NCBI GenBank assembly: GCA_009837185.1
Contig: VXUA01000021.1
Location: forward strand, 1-63,303
DNA length: 63,303 bases
Reading direction: 5' to 3'
Source of the DNA: Gammaproteobacteria bacterium
Lineage (GTDB): Bacteria > Pseudomonadota > Gammaproteobacteria > Pseudomonadales > Azotimanducaceae
Shown: in pieces, positions 27,965 through 40,567 of the stretch
Numbering within the stretch: position 1 is the first letter of the stretch
Layout of the letters: each line of letters begins with the position of its first letter
Position numbers and translations under genes: made by a program
Notes under the pieces: model-generated
Databases searched by the model: none
What the model saw: only the letters and a program-made list of their open reading frames with translations
What the model was told of the DNA's origin: nothing

Positions 27965-30055
27965 TTAACGCGCTTTGATCGCGTCTGCGACATTCTCCGG
28001 AACTACCTCATACCGATCAAATTCCATGGTAAAAGTAGCTCTACCCTGAGTCGTCGATCGCAGGTCGGTCGCGTAGCCGAACATTTCCCCAAGTGGAATC
28101 GAAGCCTTGACAATTTTACCCGCAGGGTTCTCATCCATGCCATCAATTACTCCGCGACGGCGGTTTAGATCACCGACAACATCGCCAAGAAAATCATGAG
28201 GTGTTACAACTTCGACGGCCATGATAGGTTCCAATAACACTGGATCGGCGCGTTGCGCGCCCTCGCGTACCGCCGCGGCACCCGCAATTTTAAATGCTAT
28301 TTCACTAGAGTCCACTTCGTGAAAGGAGCCATCGTACAGAGTAGCTCGCACATTAATTAACGGGAAGCCTGCGACAACACCGTTCGTCATCTGTTCGCGA
28401 ATCCCCTTGTCGACTGCAGGAATGTACTCCCGAGGAATAGCGCCACCGGAGATTTGATCTTCAAATTCGTAGGTTTCAACACTGTCCTCCAAGGGTTCGA
28501 GTCGCACCAATACATGGGCAAACTGGCCACGACCGCCCGTCTGACGCACGTGCCTTGCTTCAGCTTCCACCGGTTTTTGAATAGTTTCTCGATAGGCTAC
28601 TTGAGGCTTTCCGATATTTGCGTCAACCTTAAACTCGCGTTTCATACGGTCAATGATGATGTCGAGATGCAATTCTCCCATCCCAGCGATAATGGTCTGA
28701 CCCGATTCTTCATCTGCTGAGACCTTAAACGACGGATCCTCTTGAGCCAACTTACTCAACGCAAGCGACATCTTATCTTGGTCCGCAACGGACCGGGGCT
28801 CGACCGCGACATGAATTACGGGCTCTGGGAACATCATTCGTTCCAACATCACCACTGAATCTTCGCTGCACAAAGTATCGCCTGTAGTGACGTCTTTTAA
28901 TCCGATTGCAGCGGCTATGTCACCTGCACGAACTTCAGAAATCTCTTTACGGCTGTTCGCGTGCATTTGTACCATTCGACCGATTCGCTCGCGCCGTGTT
29001 CGGGTCGCGTTATAAATCCGATCGCCGGTTGACAGAACACCCGAATAAACACGGAAAAACGTCAACGTGCCGACATATGGATCTGTCGCAATCTTAAACG
29101 CAAGTGCCGCGAACGGTTCCTCATCATCTGAATGACGTGAAACCGCTGAACCGTCTTTAGCTACGCCTTCAATAGCGACGACTTCGTTGGGAGCGGGTAA
29201 GTAATGTATCACCGCGTCAAGCATCGGTTGGACACCCTTGTTCTTAAACGCAGTTCCACAAATCGCAGGTACAACTTCGTTCGCTAGAGTACGGGCTCGT
29301 AAACCGCGTCGAATCTCATCTTCCTTGATTTCTTTACCTTCCAGAAATCGTTCCGTGAGTCCGTCGTCCGACTCTATCGCAGTCTCAACCAACTTTTCTC
29401 GAAACGCAGTCGCGCGCTCCTGTAGTTCTGGTGGAATTTCTTCAACTCGAGTATTGAGACCCAAGTCGCCGGTATCCCAGTAATAAGCTTTCATGGAAAT
29501 TAAATCGACAACTCCACTGAAGTCTTCTTCCGATCCAATCGCAAGTTGTAACATCACAGGCGTTGCACCTAGGCGAGTCTGAATCTGCTCGACGACTCGT
29601 TCAAAGTCTGAGCCAACACGATCCATCTTGTTAACGAACACGATTCTCGGAACACCGTAGCGATCTGCTTGTCGCCACACAGTCTCGGATTGTGGCTCTA
29701 CTCCAGCCGTTCCACAGAACACTACCACCGCACCATCAAGTACACGTAGACTGCGTTCAACTTCAATGGTGAAGTCGACATGTCCTGGAGTGTCGATGAT
29801 GTTGATCCTGTGATCATCAAACTGCTCGTGCATTCCATTCCAAAAACAAGTCGTGGCCGCAGAAGTAATCGTGATTCCGCGCTCTTGTTCTTGAGCCATC
29901 CAATCCATCACGGCGGCACCATCATGAACTTCACCGAGTTTGTGCGAGATTCCCGTATAGAAGAGCACACGTTCCGTAGTCGTCGTCTTACCCGCATCTA
30001 CGTGTGCGACTATACCTATATTTCTGTAGCGCCCCAACGGTGTGCTACGGGCCAT
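27965..30055 (-). CDS. fusA: Elongation factor G
   Basis: 696 residues. The GTPase domain ([44 protein letters not shown]) and domains II-V ([35 protein letters not shown]) are intact. It drives translocation and, with RRF, ribosome recycling. Located between rpsG and tuf as in the E. coli str operon. Confidence 0.98.
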   Translation of the reverse strand: MARSTPLGRYRNIGIVAHVDAGKTTTTERVLFYTGISHKLGEVHDGAAVMDWMAQEQERGITITSAATTCFWNGMHEQFDDHRINIIDTPGHVDFTIEVERSLRVLDGAVVVFCGTAGVEPQSETVWRQADRYGVPRIVFVNKMDRVGSDFERVVEQIQTRLGATPVMLQLAIGSEEDFSGVVDLISMKAYYWDTGDLGLNTRVEEIPPELQERATAFREKLVETAIESDDGLTERFLEGKEIKEDEIRRGLRARTLANEVVPAICGTAFKNKGVQPMLDAVIHYLPAPNEVVAIEGVAKDGSAVSRHSDDEEPFAALAFKIATDPYVGTLTFFRVYSGVLSTGDRIYNATRTRRERIGRMVQMHANSRKEISEVRAGDIAAAIGLKDVTTGDTLCSEDSVVMLERMMFPEPVIHVAVEPRSVADQDKMSLALSKLAQEDPSFKVSADEESGQTIIAGMGELHLDIIIDRMKREFKVDANIGKPQVAYRETIQKPVEAEARHVRQTGGRGQFAHVLVRLEPLEDSVETYEFEDQISGGAIPREYIPAVDKGIREQMTNGVVAGFPLINVRATLYDGSFHEVDSSEIAFKIAGAAAVREGAQRADPVLLEPIMAVEVVTPHDFLGDVVGDLNRRRGVIDGMDENPAGKIVKASIPLGEMFGYATDLRSTTQGRATFTMEFDRYEVVPENVADAIKAR

Positions 30056-30117
30056 GCAAGAACTCCGAGAACTCTAACTAAGGAATAAAGAAAAAAGAAT
30101 AGGTATCGAAACGGTGG

Positions 30118-30588
30118 TTAGTATCGATAGTGTGCAAACGCTCGGTTTGCTTCAGCCTGGCGGTGCGTGTCAGTACGTTTCTTCACCGCGCCACCGCGGC
30201 CGTTCGCGGCATCGATCAGTTCACTCGCGAGACGGGATGCCATCGTCTTTTCGTTGCGGGCGCGAGCACTGTCCACGAGCCATCGCATGGCGAGCGCCAT
30301 ACGTCGTGAGGGACGAACTTCGATCGGTACGGGCAATGTCGAACCTCCGACACGCCGAGACTTTACTTCCGTAATTGGGGCTACTTCTTCAAGTGCTTTC
30401 TCGAAAACCTCCAATGGATCGGAAGCTTCGCGCTTTTGCACAAGGTCTAGCGCACCGTACACGATTCTCTCAGCGACGGCTTTCTTTCCACTCACCATCA
30501 CATGATTGATGAACTTTGCTACTATTTCGTTGTGGTACTTTGGATCGGGGAGAATCACTCGCTTTTCACTGACCCGTCGGCGCGACAT
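30118..30588 (-). CDS. rpsG: 30S ribosomal protein S7
   Basis: 156 residues. [20 protein letters not shown] and [20 protein letters not shown] are diagnostic. S7 represses the str operon in E. coli from the rpsL-rpsG gap. Here that gap is only 16 bases, too short for the E. coli-type site. Confidence 0.97.
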   Translation of the reverse strand: MSRRRVSEKRVILPDPKYHNEIVAKFINHVMVSGKKAVAERIVYGALDLVQKREASDPLEVFEKALEEVAPITEVKSRRVGGSTLPVPIEVRPSRRMALAMRWLVDSARARNEKTMASRLASELIDAANGRGGAVKKRTDTHRQAEANRAFAHYRY

Positions 30589-30604
30589 TTCTTACTGCTC
30601 CTAC

Positions 30605-30982
30605 TTAAATCTGACTCGGTCGCTTCGCGCCATACTTTGAACGTCCTTGGCGACGATCGTCTACCCCGGTTGCGTCCAACGTACCGCGAATCGTGTGATA
30701 GCGAACGCCGGGTAAATCTTTAACTCGACCGCCGCGAATCAACACCGTGCTATGTTCCTGCAAAGTATGACCTTCACCGGGAATATATGAATTTACTTCA
30801 TACCCGTTGACAAGGCGAACACGACAAACTTTACGCATTGCTGAATTCGGTTTACGTGGTGTTGTGGTATATACACGAATACACACCCCGCGTTTCTGCG
30901 GATTCGACTCCAATGCTAGCGATTGGCTCTTCTTTACACGGCGTTTCCGTGGTTTTCGAACCAACTGACTAATGGTCGCCAA
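30605..30982 (-). CDS. rpsL: 30S ribosomal protein S12, with Arg43
   Basis: 125 residues (E. coli 124). [20 protein letters not shown] and [20 protein letters not shown] are diagnostic. Residue 43 is Arg (codon CGT at 30854-30856) where E. coli has Lys. Lys43 to Arg (K42R in mature numbering) is a well-known streptomycin-resistance change. Lys88 is unchanged. First gene of the str operon, 112 bases after rpoC, with an RNA hairpin in the gap. Confidence 0.97.
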   Translation of the reverse strand: MATISQLVRKPRKRRVKKSQSLALESNPQKRGVCIRVYTTTPRKPNSAMRKVCRVRLVNGYEVNSYIPGEGHTLQEHSTVLIRGGRVKDLPGVRYHTIRGTLDATGVDDRRQGRSKYGAKRPSQI

Positions 30983-31010
30983 GTTTACATTCCTCCCTTA
31001 TCAAGTTACA

Positions 31011-31060
31011 GTGCTCGTCCAACACATGATGAATCAATGGACGCACTGCGTTTTGAGCAC
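31011..31060 (-). promoter_or_regulatory. Candidate str-operon leader structure between rpoC and rpsL
   Basis: GTGCTC/GAGCAC (31011-31016 with 31055-31060) and GTCCA/TGGAC (31017-31021 with 31038-31042) can pair to make a composite stem, with a small ACGC-AGT-GCGT hairpin in its side bulge. It ends about 28 bases before the rpsL start. No T-run follows. It could be a protein-binding leader or an RNase processing site. Confidence 0.4.
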
Positions 31061-31094
31061 GGTATTTTAGAGATTCTCTTGAATTTTCTATGTT

Positions 31095-34000
31095 TTATTC
31101 CGAAGGCTCTTCAGTGGTATCTTGCTCAGCGAGCATTTCGGCAAGTGAACGTTCGATCTCTTCCACCGAATCTTTGCGATTTCTTCCCTCTTGAATGATC
31201 ACTTCTTCACGCCGGCGTTGCTTGCGACGACGGTGATACTCAAGACCAGTACCTGCAGGAATGAGTCTACCGACCACGACGTTCTCTTTCAACCCGCGAA
31301 GGCGGTCAACCTTTCCAGTTACTGAAGCTTCAGTCAACACGCGAGTGGTTTCTTGGAAAGAAGCGGCGGAGATAAACGAGTCCGTAGCGAGCGAACCACG
31401 CGTAATACCCAATAACACGCGACGAAATTCAGGTACTTGCTTTCCTTCGGCACGTAAATTGTCGAGTTCTTCTCGTAGCTCGGAGAAATCTACTTGTTCA
31501 CCTCGGACGAAACGAGATTCTCCACTACTTTCAATCTCCACTTTACGCAACATTTGTCGCACAATGACTTCAATGTGCTTGTCGTTGATTGGGACACCCT
31601 GTAACCGATACACATCTTGAATTCCACTGATTATGTACTCCGATAGCTCGGCGACACCGCGTAATCGAAGGATGTCGTGCGGGTCGACCGCACCATCACA
31701 GACAATCTCGCCCTGTTGAACGTGTTCGCCAGCGAATACGGAAATATTTCTCGTCTTCGGAATCAGAGTTTCAACTGGTTCGACCTCTTCCTCAGGATCG
31801 GTCTGATGAGGTGTGATCGTCAATCGAATCTTCGTCAGAGTTTCTCGTCCGAAGCTAACGGCTCCAGTTGCTTCCGCCATAACGGCGCTTTCTTTGGGTT
31901 TGCGTGCCTCAAAGAGTTCAATAACTCTCGGTAAACCACCAACAATATCAATGGTCTTCGAACTTTCTTGTGGTGCTTTGGCGATCACAGCACCAATATG
32001 AACCTTTGCGCCGGCTTCGACAAGAACATTCGCGCCAGCAGGCAAGCTGTAGTTAACGAGTACTTCTTCGTCAGGGTGGATCTTCTTTCCGTCCTTTGAC
32101 GGACGATAAAGCTGGATACCCGGTCGAAGTCCCATTCCTACTTCAGGTCGTTCGGAATCGGGAATAACGCTCAATATTGTCAAACCGGTCTCCTCATCCG
32201 TTTGGGTACGAACTGAGCGTCCTTCTTCCATGTCGTCAAAGTGTACGATCCCTTCTTGCTCAGAAATAATCAAGTGGTAATGTGGGTCCCACTTAGCGAC
32301 AATCTGTCCTGCAATAACGTTATCACCTTCTTCAGCCGCTAACGTGGCACCATAAGGTACCGAATAGCGCTCGCGCTCTCGACCACGTTCATCAAATATC
32401 ATGATTTTTCCAGAACGAGATACAACAACCAGATGACCATCTGGATTGCGAACAGTGTTGATATTTTGAAAACGCAACAACCCGCCATGTTCTACCTGAA
32501 CGCTGTCGTCTGCTGTCGCACGGGAAGCAGCACCGCCGATGTGGAAGGTACGTAGTGTTAGTTGAGTGCCAGGTTCGCCAATGGACTGTGCCGCAATGAC
32601 ACCGACCGCTTCGCCGACGTTCACTAGATGACCTCGAGCAAGATCTCGACCGTAACAGCGCGCACAGAGACCAAATTTGGTTTCGCACGTGATGGGCGAA
32701 CGAACATAGATCTCATCAAAGCCCATGTCTTCGACCCGTTGCACCCAATCCTCGTCAATCATAGTCCCGACTGCGATTGCTTCCTCGCCGGTGTGAGTGT
32801 CGTGGACCGGCTTTGCCACAATCCGTCCTAGTACTCGCTCAGAGAGTGCTTCAACGACTTCACCACCTTCAATTTTTGCTGTGATACGCAACCCCTCAGA
32901 GGTACCACAGTCTTGTTCTGTGATCACTAAGTCTTGTGCAACATCAACCAACCGGCGTGTTAAGTAGCCGGCATTTGCAGTTTTGAGTGCGGTATCAGCC
33001 AATCCTTTCCGAGAACCATGTGTCGAGATAAAGTACTCATTAACTGACAATCCTTCCCTGAAGTTTGAAACGATTGGAGTTTCAATAATCGTACCGTCCG
33101 GTCGCGCCATTAGTCCTCGCATACCAGCTAACTGTCTGATCTGCGCTGGAGAACCACGAGCCTTTGAGTCGGCGTAGATAAAAATGGAATTGAACGAGTC
33201 TTGCTCTTCCAATTCGCCTTCGCGATTGGGTACTTGCTCTTTGGAAATGCCGTCTAACATCTTCGCAGCAATTTGATCGCTCGCGCGCGTCCAAATGTCA
33301 ACTGCTTTGTTGTATTTTTCCGTAGGCGACAATAAGTTGTCTTGAAATTGCCTTTCGAGATCTTCGATTTGTTCCCGAGCTGCGTTGACGACACCTTCTT
33401 TTGCATCAGGAACAACTAAATCTCCGACACCGATTGAACATCCCGCATAGGTAGAGTACTTAAAACCGGCGTACATAAGTTGATCTGCGAAGACTACTGT
33501 TTCTTTCAGTCCTACACGGCGATAACAAATATCAACCAAGTCAGAAATCTCACCACGTTTTAAGACTCGATTCACATACTTGAAGCTTAGCCCCGCTGGT
33601 AAGATGTCCGCGAGCAGGGAACGTCCAACTGTGGTGTCGACGATGTGAGTATGAAGTTCACCGCCAGCTTGTTCTTCTGTGAGACGAACCTTCACTTTCG
33701 CATGCAAGTCGACCTGTTCGTTGTAGTATGCCCGTTCAACTTCCTGAGTGTCTGCAAAAATCATACCTTCGCCTTTCCCATTAATCCGGTCCCGCGTAAG
33801 GTAATACAATCCTAAAACAACATCCTGATTTGGTACGATGATTGGCTCGCCACTAGCTGGTGACAAAATGTTGTTTGTCGACATCATTAGGGCTCTAGAC
33901 TCAAGTTGCGCTTCGATCGTTAGCGGTACATGGACAGCCATTTGATCACCATCGAAATCAGCATTAAACGCGACGCACACTAATGGATGTAACTGAATCG

Positions 34001-35339
34001 CTTTACCTTCAATGAGCTTCGGTTCGAACGCCTGAATACCGAGTCGGTGAAGCGTTGGTGCCCGATTGAGCAACACTGGATGCTCGCGAATAACGTCTGC
34101 GAGTACATCCCACACTTGAGGACGTTCTTCCTCTATTAGTGCTTTGGCTTGCTTGATGCTGTCAGCGAGTTCACGCCTCTGTAGCTCACCCAGAACGAAT
34201 GGGCGGAACAGTTCTAAAGCCATCTTCTTCGGCAACCCGCACTCGTGTAGTTTGAGTTCTGGACCGACCACAATGACTGAACGACCTGAAAAGTCGACAC
34301 GTTTACCGAGTAAGTTTTGGCGAAATCTCCCCTGTTTACCCTTAATCATGTCCGACAATGACTTCAATTGTCGCTTGTTGGTACCTAAGATTGCTCGACC
34401 TCTACGCCCGTTGTCGAGCAGTGCGTCAACTGCTTCTTGGAGCATTCGTTTCTCGTTCCGAATGATGATTTCCGGAGCACTCAGTTCCAGCAGCTTTTCA
34501 AGTCTGTTGTTGCGATTGATTACGCGCCGGTACAAATCGTTGAGATCGGAAGTGGCAAAGCGACCACCCTCCATTGGAACCAATGGTCGTAAATCTGGTG
34601 GTAAGACCGGTAGCGTTCGCAGAATCATCCAACCGGGTTTGTTTCCTGAGTTCATAAAAGCTTCCACGAGCTTGAGACGTTTGGACAACTTCTTGATTTT
34701 TGCTTCTGAAGTTGTACTGTCAATCTCCTCTCTCAGTTCGGCTGCTTTTTGTTTTAAATCGATGGTGTCAAGTAGTTCGAGGATTCCTTCGGCACCCATC
34801 TTGGCGATGAATTCACCATTGCCATACCGCTCGACCGCTTCTTCATGCTCTTCCTCGGTTAGGAGCGTCCCGGCCTGTAGATCCGTCATTAAAGGATCAA
34901 TCACGATATATGAGTCGAAGTGCAGTACCCGTTCAATTTCGCGAAGAGTAATGTCCAGCATCAATCCAATCCGCGAGGGTAGTGATTTCAAAAACCAGAT
35001 GTGAGCGACGGGGGCCGCGAGTTCAATGTGTCCCATTCGTTCGCGTCGAACCTTTTTAGTGGTGACCTCGACTCCACACTTTTCACAAATCACGCCTCGA
35101 TGCTTCATGCGCTTATATTTCCCGCACAAGCATTCGTTGTCCTTCATCGGTCCAAATATCTTGGCGCAGAATAAACCATCGCGCTCGGGTTTTAGAGTCC
35201 GATAGTTGATTGTTTCAGGCTTTCGAACCTCACCGAAAGACCATGCCCGAACCAAGTCCGGGGACGCTAACGCAATCTTTACGGAGTCAAATTCATCGAC
35301 GGATTGCGTTCTTCTCGGGGGATTAAAAAAATCTACCAA
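31095..35339 (-). CDS. rpoC: RNA polymerase subunit beta'
   Basis: 1414 residues (E. coli 1407). The N-terminal zinc ribbon ([20 protein letters not shown]), the catalytic [12 protein letters not shown] motif and the second zinc site ([13 protein letters not shown]) are present. The trigger-helix region [20 protein letters not shown] is intact. Eleven bases after rpoB. Confidence 0.98.
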   Translation of the reverse strand: MVDFFNPPRRTQSVDEFDSVKIALASPDLVRAWSFGEVRKPETINYRTLKPERDGLFCAKIFGPMKDNECLCGKYKRMKHRGVICEKCGVEVTTKKVRRERMGHIELAAPVAHIWFLKSLPSRIGLMLDITLREIERVLHFDSYIVIDPLMTDLQAGTLLTEEEHEEAVERYGNGEFIAKMGAEGILELLDTIDLKQKAAELREEIDSTTSEAKIKKLSKRLKLVEAFMNSGNKPGWMILRTLPVLPPDLRPLVPMEGGRFATSDLNDLYRRVINRNNRLEKLLELSAPEIIIRNEKRMLQEAVDALLDNGRRGRAILGTNKRQLKSLSDMIKGKQGRFRQNLLGKRVDFSGRSVIVVGPELKLHECGLPKKMALELFRPFVLGELQRRELADSIKQAKALIEEERPQVWDVLADVIREHPVLLNRAPTLHRLGIQAFEPKLIEGKAIQLHPLVCVAFNADFDGDQMAVHVPLTIEAQLESRALMMSTNNILSPASGEPIIVPNQDVVLGLYYLTRDRINGKGEGMIFADTQEVERAYYNEQVDLHAKVKVRLTEEQAGGELHTHIVDTTVGRSLLADILPAGLSFKYVNRVLKRGEISDLVDICYRRVGLKETVVFADQLMYAGFKYSTYAGCSIGVGDLVVPDAKEGVVNAAREQIEDLERQFQDNLLSPTEKYNKAVDIWTRASDQIAAKMLDGISKEQVPNREGELEEQDSFNSIFIYADSKARGSPAQIRQLAGMRGLMARPDGTIIETPIVSNFREGLSVNEYFISTHGSRKGLADTALKTANAGYLTRRLVDVAQDLVITEQDCGTSEGLRITAKIEGGEVVEALSERVLGRIVAKPVHDTHTGEEAIAVGTMIDEDWVQRVEDMGFDEIYVRSPITCETKFGLCARCYGRDLARGHLVNVGEAVGVIAAQSIGEPGTQLTLRTFHIGGAASRATADDSVQVEHGGLLRFQNINTVRNPDGHLVVVSRSGKIMIFDERGRERERYSVPYGATLAAEEGDNVIAGQIVAKWDPHYHLIISEQEGIVHFDDMEEGRSVRTQTDEETGLTILSVIPDSERPEVGMGLRPGIQLYRPSKDGKKIHPDEEVLVNYSLPAGANVLVEAGAKVHIGAVIAKAPQESSKTIDIVGGLPRVIELFEARKPKESAVMAEATGAVSFGRETLTKIRLTITPHQTDPEEEVEPVETLIPKTRNISVFAGEHVQQGEIVCDGAVDPHDILRLRGVAELSEYIISGIQDVYRLQGVPINDKHIEVIVRQMLRKVEIESSGESRFVRGEQVDFSELREELDNLRAEGKQVPEFRRVLLGITRGSLATDSFISAASFQETTRVLTEASVTGKVDRLRGLKENVVVGRLIPAGTGLEYHRRRKQRRREEVIIQEGRNRKDSVEEIERSLAEMLAEQDTTEEPSE

Positions 35340-35350
35340 TGTACGTCTCC

Positions 35351-38300
35351 TTATTCCGATTGCAGCGCTAAATCGATAGCGAGTGATTTCACTTCGCGCG
35401 CTAACACGTTAAATGATTCCGGCATACCGGGTTCAATACGAAAGTCGCCATCAATAATGTTTTTGAATATCTTGCCACGGCCTTCAACGTCGTCAGACTT
35501 GACGGTCAAAATTTCTTGCAGCGTGTATGCAGCACCATACGCTTCTAGTGCCCAAACTTCCATTTCGCCAAAGCGTTGACCACCTTGTTGCGCCTTACCA
35601 CCGAGTGGTTGTTGCGTCACGAGTGCATACGAACCAGTGGATCTCGCATGCATTTTCTCATCAACTAGGTGATTGAGTTTTAACATGTACATATAACCGA
35701 CGGTAATTGGTCGGTCGAATCGTCTTCCTGTGCGACCATCGTACAAGTAAGCCTGTCCTGTATCCGGCAGTCCTGCTAATTGGAGAAGCTGTTTGATATC
35801 CCGCTCTCGCGCCCCGTCGAAAACCGGAGTTGCGACGGGAATACCTCTACGGTAATCCTGTGCAAGTGCAACAATTTCCGCATTTGATAGCGAATCAAAA
35901 TCGATCGGTTTGCCATCCATTTTGTCATAAACGGAGTGCAGGAACTGACGAATCTGTTCCACTTTCGCTTGTTGCTGCAACAGTACGTCTAGCTGGTCGC
36001 CAATCCCTTTGACAGCCCAGCCTAAATGCGTCTCTAGCACCTGACCGATATTCATCCGGGAGGGTACGCCAAGTGGATTCAAGACTATATCAACCGGCTC
36101 GCCGTTCTCGTCGTAGGGCATGTCTTCGACCGGCATAACTACAGAGATCACGCCTTTATTCCCATGTCGTCCAGCCATCTTATCACCGGGTTGAATCCGG
36201 CGCTTGGTCGCGACATAGACTCGCACGTATTTAATGACACCCGGGGGTAATTCATCCGGTCGTTCTAGTTTTTCTTTTTTGCGCTTAAACTCTTCGTCGC
36301 GTTGTTTTTGACGTTGATCCAACAACCGCATCGTTGCTTCAATTTGACGATTGACCTTATCCTCGGCAACTCGCAACTTGCGCCACTCGTTCGGCTCTAA
36401 CGAACGCAGGTAAGAGGAAGTCAATTTGCTGTCTGCCTCCAACCCGGGAGCTTGAACGGCGATGGAACCATTCACGGACTGAACTAACTTTTCTAAGGTT
36501 GCATTCTCGAAGATTCGATATTGATCGTTTAAGTCTTGTTCAATTGCAAGTAACTCATCCTCGTCGATCGCTCGCGCCCGAGCATCCTTTTGCATACCGT
36601 CCCGAGTAAAGACTCTCACATCAACAACTGTACCTTGTACATCTGACTTTACTCTAAGTGAAGTATCTTTGACATCGTGTGCCTTCTCGCCAAAAATGGC
36701 GCGTAGAAGTTTTTCTTCGGGTGTTAGTTGAGTTTCGCCTTTTGGCGTGACTTTTCCAACCAGAATGTCACCAGATTGAACTTCCGCGCCGATGTGGACG
36801 ATACCGGATTCGTCAAGTTTGTTGAGTGCAGAAGGATTGATGTTGGGAATGTCAGCAGTAATTTCTTCCGGGCCAATCTTGGTTTCGAGCGCCGAACATT
36901 CCAACACTTTAATGTGGACGCTGGTAAAGCGGTCTTCCCGCACGATCCGTTCCGATATAAGAATGGAATCTTCGTAGTTGTATCCATTCCAAACCATGAA
37001 TGCGATCCGCATGTTTTGTCCAAGCGCTAATTCACCGGCATCAATAGCCGGACCATCGGCAAGTACATCGCCCGTTTGTACTCGATCTTTGGGCTTTACT
37101 ATTGGTCGTTGATTGATACACGTGTCTTGGTTGGAACGCGTGAACTTCATGAGGTTGTAGATGTCAATTCCACCGTCGTTCGGATCCGATCGTTTTGTCG
37201 AAGTCGCTCGGACGACAATGCGGCGTGCATCGACAAGTTCTACGACTCCAGAACGTTTTGCATATATACAAGCGCCCGAATCGCGTGCAAGTTGTCGTTC
37301 CACACCCGTGCCAACCAATGGTGCTTCAGTACGAATGGTCGGCACTGCTTGACGTTGCATGTTCGAGCCCATTAAACCTCGATTGGCTTCGTCATGTTCT
37401 AAAAAGGGTATCAGCGCTGCAGAAATCGAGACAATCTGTTTTGGGGACACATCCATGTATTGGACGTCCTGTGGTTGTGCTTTAATGAACTCGTTGTCGT
37501 AGCGTACATCGACGTATTCATCAACGAATTTCCCCTGATTGTCGACCTGAGAACTTGCCTGCGCGATCCGATATTCACTTTCATCGATCGCGGAGAGGTA
37601 TTCAATGGTCTTAGTTACTTTTCCGTTCTTCACTTTTCGATAAGGGGTCTCAATAAACCCATAATCGTTGATTTTTGCGTACGTAGCGATCGAATTAATC
37701 AAACCGATAGTCGGTCCTTCAGGCGTTTCGATGGGACAGACGCGACCGTAGTGAGTCGGATGTACGTCGCGCACTTCAAAGCCCGCATGCTCCCTTGTCA
37801 AACCGCCTGGCCCTAGCGCGGACACTCGCCGCTTATTGGTCACTTCCGAGAGCGGATTGTTGTGATCCATGATTTGCGACAGTTGATGGGAGCCGAAAAA
37901 CTCCCTAATTGCAGCTGCAATCGGTTTGGGATTGATGATGTCTTGCGGCATTAAACCTTCACTGTCTGCTAAAGACAGTCGATCCTTCACTGCGCGTTCC
38001 ACCCGAACTAAACCAACGCGGAACTGGTTTTCAGCCATTTCACCGACGGAACGCACTCGACGATTACCTAAGTTATCGACATCATCGACAAAACCGCGTC
38101 CGTTACGTACGTCAATCAGTGTTTTCAACACTCGGATCACATCGTCGGTCGTAAGATAATGGCAATCGGCATTATCGTCTGATTGCAACCGTTTGTTAAA
38201 TTTCATGCGCCCAACTTTGGACATGTCGTATCTTTCGTCTTCAAAGAACAGTTTGCGGAATAGCGAAATTGCAGCATCTTCAGTCACCGGTTCGCCTGGT

Positions 38301-39454
38301 CGCATGACACTATAAATTTCGTACACCGACCTGATCTTGCTGTCGGTAGGATCCTTTCGTAACGTGTCAGAAATAAACGAGCCTTGATCTAAGTCATTGG
38401 TGTAGATCGTTTCAAGCTTCTTGACCCCACTCGAAATAATGCGGTCGATCGTTTCTTCCGTCAATTGGGTATTGCACAGAACGATGATTTCTCCCGTCTC
38501 TGGATCCTCGATAGTTTTCGCGACCGTTTGATCAATGAGAAATTGGCGCGGAACTTCCATCTTTCTGATGTTTGAATTCCGTAATTGACGGACATGGCGT
38601 TGAGTGATTAGGTCGCCTGCCTTTGCAAGAATCTGATCATCAACAACGATATCAAAACTTGCTCGAGAACCTATTAGCCGGTCTGGTTCGCAGTTCCAAG
38701 ATATGAGTCCATTGCGCCGAATCGTATAGTGGTTGAAATCGAAAAACAAGCTCAGAATTTTCTCATCCGAGTATTCGATGCCATCGACGTAGTAGAGGGC
38801 ACGCAAAAACTGGGTGACTGGAAGTTTCTTCCGCCGGTCAATACGGACGTACAAATACTCTTTTTGTTCCTTGGATTCGTATCCAAATTCAAAATCGAGC
38901 CAAGACCCACGATAGGGTATGACACGAGCGTGATAAAGTAGCCGGCCAGATGCGTGACTTTTACCTTTATCGTGGCTAAACAACACTCCGGGTGAACGAT
39001 GGAGTTGGGATACGACCACACGTTCGGTACCGTTAATGATGAAACTGCCGCTGGGTGTCATGAGCGGAATCTCTCCGACAAAGACTTCTTGATCGGTCGC
39101 AGATTTCACTTTCCCGGTCTCCCGACTATAGAGAATCAGCCGAACAGTCATGTGCATTGGGGCCGCGTAGGTGGCACCACGAGAGATGCAATCCTCAACA
39201 TCAAAGTGAGGATCTTCCAAACGATATGAGACGTAATTGAGATACGCGGTCTGGGCGTTGTTCTCCATAGGGAAAACCGAGCTGAAAGCACCGTGGAGAC
39301 CAATCTCCTCGCGCTCTTCGGGGTCTGTGTCTTTTTGCAAAAATTTTGCGTACGACTTTGTCTGAATTTCCAGCAAGTTCTGTAGCTCAACAGGTACTGA
39401 GAGCCGACTAAAGTCCTTTCGTATACGCTTTTTTTCCGTAAAGGAATATGCCAT
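35351..39454 (-). CDS. rpoB: RNA polymerase subunit beta
   Basis: 1367 residues (E. coli 1342). The core motifs [20 protein letters not shown] and the C-terminal [20 protein letters not shown] are present. The rifampicin region (about 521-545) reads [14 protein letters not shown], then [14 protein letters not shown]. Relative to E. coli it has Ile at 514, His at 517 and Asn at 526 (here residue 540), while Asp516 and Ser531 are kept. Preceded by a hairpin with a T-run that could attenuate transcription from rplL. Confidence 0.98.
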   Translation of the reverse strand: MAYSFTEKKRIRKDFSRLSVPVELQNLLEIQTKSYAKFLQKDTDPEEREEIGLHGAFSSVFPMENNAQTAYLNYVSYRLEDPHFDVEDCISRGATYAAPMHMTVRLILYSRETGKVKSATDQEVFVGEIPLMTPSGSFIINGTERVVVSQLHRSPGVLFSHDKGKSHASGRLLYHARVIPYRGSWLDFEFGYESKEQKEYLYVRIDRRKKLPVTQFLRALYYVDGIEYSDEKILSLFFDFNHYTIRRNGLISWNCEPDRLIGSRASFDIVVDDQILAKAGDLITQRHVRQLRNSNIRKMEVPRQFLIDQTVAKTIEDPETGEIIVLCNTQLTEETIDRIISSGVKKLETIYTNDLDQGSFISDTLRKDPTDSKIRSVYEIYSVMRPGEPVTEDAAISLFRKLFFEDERYDMSKVGRMKFNKRLQSDDNADCHYLTTDDVIRVLKTLIDVRNGRGFVDDVDNLGNRRVRSVGEMAENQFRVGLVRVERAVKDRLSLADSEGLMPQDIINPKPIAAAIREFFGSHQLSQIMDHNNPLSEVTNKRRVSALGPGGLTREHAGFEVRDVHPTHYGRVCPIETPEGPTIGLINSIATYAKINDYGFIETPYRKVKNGKVTKTIEYLSAIDESEYRIAQASSQVDNQGKFVDEYVDVRYDNEFIKAQPQDVQYMDVSPKQIVSISAALIPFLEHDEANRGLMGSNMQRQAVPTIRTEAPLVGTGVERQLARDSGACIYAKRSGVVELVDARRIVVRATSTKRSDPNDGGIDIYNLMKFTRSNQDTCINQRPIVKPKDRVQTGDVLADGPAIDAGELALGQNMRIAFMVWNGYNYEDSILISERIVREDRFTSVHIKVLECSALETKIGPEEITADIPNINPSALNKLDESGIVHIGAEVQSGDILVGKVTPKGETQLTPEEKLLRAIFGEKAHDVKDTSLRVKSDVQGTVVDVRVFTRDGMQKDARARAIDEDELLAIEQDLNDQYRIFENATLEKLVQSVNGSIAVQAPGLEADSKLTSSYLRSLEPNEWRKLRVAEDKVNRQIEATMRLLDQRQKQRDEEFKRKKEKLERPDELPPGVIKYVRVYVATKRRIQPGDKMAGRHGNKGVISVVMPVEDMPYDENGEPVDIVLNPLGVPSRMNIGQVLETHLGWAVKGIGDQLDVLLQQQAKVEQIRQFLHSVYDKMDGKPIDFDSLSNAEIVALAQDYRRGIPVATPVFDGARERDIKQLLQLAGLPDTGQAYLYDGRTGRRFDRPITVGYMYMLKLNHLVDEKMHARSTGSYALVTQQPLGGKAQQGGQRFGEMEVWALEAYGAAYTLQEILTVKSDDVEGRGKIFKNIIDGDFRIEPGMPESFNVLAREVKSLAIDLALQSE

Positions 39455-39465
39455 TAATTGTTCCT

Positions 39466-39500
39466 CAGAAAAATGCGTAATCCAGCATTGGCCGGATTAC
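39466..39500 (-). terminator. Attenuator-like hairpin between rplL and rpoB
   Basis: GTAATCC/GGATTAC (39477-39483 with 39494-39500) forms a 7-bp stem with a 10-base loop, followed in the direction of transcription by GCATTTTTCTG. A partial terminator in this position is known from E. coli, where it sets the ratio of L7/L12 to polymerase. The same role is inferred. Confidence 0.6.
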
Positions 39501-39566
39501 AGGCAAGAGAACGCGAGGTACGTTCTAGGTTCAGGAGTATTAAATGAAGAAGTTTGACGACTAGGT

Positions 39567-39950
39567 TTACTTGAACTCGACCGTCGCGCCGGCGTCTTCA
39601 AGCTTCGTCTTGATTTCTTGTGCTTCGTCTTTGCTAACTTGTTCCTTCACAGTACAAGGAGCTTCATCTACTAAGGTCTTTGCTTCCTTCAGTCCAAGTC
39701 CAGTGATTTCGCGGATGACTTTAATCAATGCAACTCGTTTTTCGGGTGTCGCGACGAGCTTCACATCGAATTCAGTTTGTTCATCTGCGTCTGCAGTACC
39801 GCTGTCGACAGTGGCTGCTACTGGTGCAGCTGCTACCGCCGCGGCCGCGGTAACACCGAATTTTTCTTCCATCGCGCTGACAAGCTCGACGACTTCCATC
39901 ACCGACATGTCAGCAATTGCATCAAGTATTTCGTCTCTGCTAAGACTCAT
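39567..39950 (-). CDS. rplL: 50S ribosomal protein L7/L12
   Basis: 127 residues. The N-terminal dimer domain, an alanine-rich hinge ([14 protein letters not shown]) and a factor-binding C-terminal domain ([20 protein letters not shown]) are present. It carries a cysteine at APCTVKE, where most relatives have Pro. Confidence 0.97.
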   Translation of the reverse strand: MSLSRDEILDAIADMSVMEVVELVSAMEEKFGVTAAAAVAAAPVAATVDSGTADADEQTEFDVKLVATPEKRVALIKVIREITGLGLKEAKTLVDEAPCTVKEQVSKDEAQEIKTKLEDAGATVEFK

Positions 39951-40000
39951 ACGATTGGTTCTCCTTGATTAATCGCAGTAGAAAATTAGGGTAAATGGTG

Positions 40001-40531
40001 CTAGGCACCGGTTGGTTTCTGTTCTCGAATGGCGTCCAAGGTTCGCACAAGCTTGCTGGGTACTGCATGAAGTACCTGTGCTAATTTGGTGACCGGTCCA
40101 AGCATGACAGACATCAGTTGGGCAAGGGCTTCCTCACGAGTGGGCAAGGATGCGACTGCGTCCAATTGTTCGCTGGAACAAAGTGTCCCAGCTACCGAGA
40201 TTGCTTTGACTTCAATATTCGTACCGGTTTTTAGTAGGTCTTTGAATAAACGCGCGCTGGCACCTGGATCACTAGGTGAAAACGCCAGCATAGTTGGACC
40301 GTCAATGCTCTCTACCAAACATTCGTGGTCGGTATCTTTCAACGCTAAACGCGCTAGAGTATTCCGGACGACTTGAAGCTGTACGCCTTGTTCTCTAGCC
40401 TGCTTCCGTAAGCTCGTGGCTTCCTGTACAGAAAGCCCTCGATAATCTGCTAGCAAAGTCGATACTGAGTTGACCGCGCTATCTCGCGTTGCGGCAACGA
40501 TCGCTTCTTTTTCATGAAAGGCTAGAGGCAT
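40001..40531 (-). CDS. rplJ: 50S ribosomal protein L10
   Basis: 176 residues. MPLAFHEKEAIVAATRDSAV, then ADYRGLSVQEATSLRKQARE and VVRNTLARLAL fit L10, the base of the L12 stalk. It lies 36 bases after rplA, leaving little room for the long autoregulatory leader seen in E. coli. Confidence 0.97.
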   Translation of the reverse strand: MPLAFHEKEAIVAATRDSAVNSVSTLLADYRGLSVQEATSLRKQAREQGVQLQVVRNTLARLALKDTDHECLVESIDGPTMLAFSPSDPGASARLFKDLLKTGTNIEVKAISVAGTLCSSEQLDAVASLPTREEALAQLMSVMLGPVTKLAQVLHAVPSKLVRTLDAIREQKPTGA

Positions 40532-40567
40532 CTAATTTCTCAATTTAATTCGTGTGTCTGTTCCGCC

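Noticed and set aside
34144-35004. 286-codon ORF antisense to rpoC
   Set aside because: Serine/arginine-rich shadow of a highly conserved gene, with no ribosome-binding site or family match.
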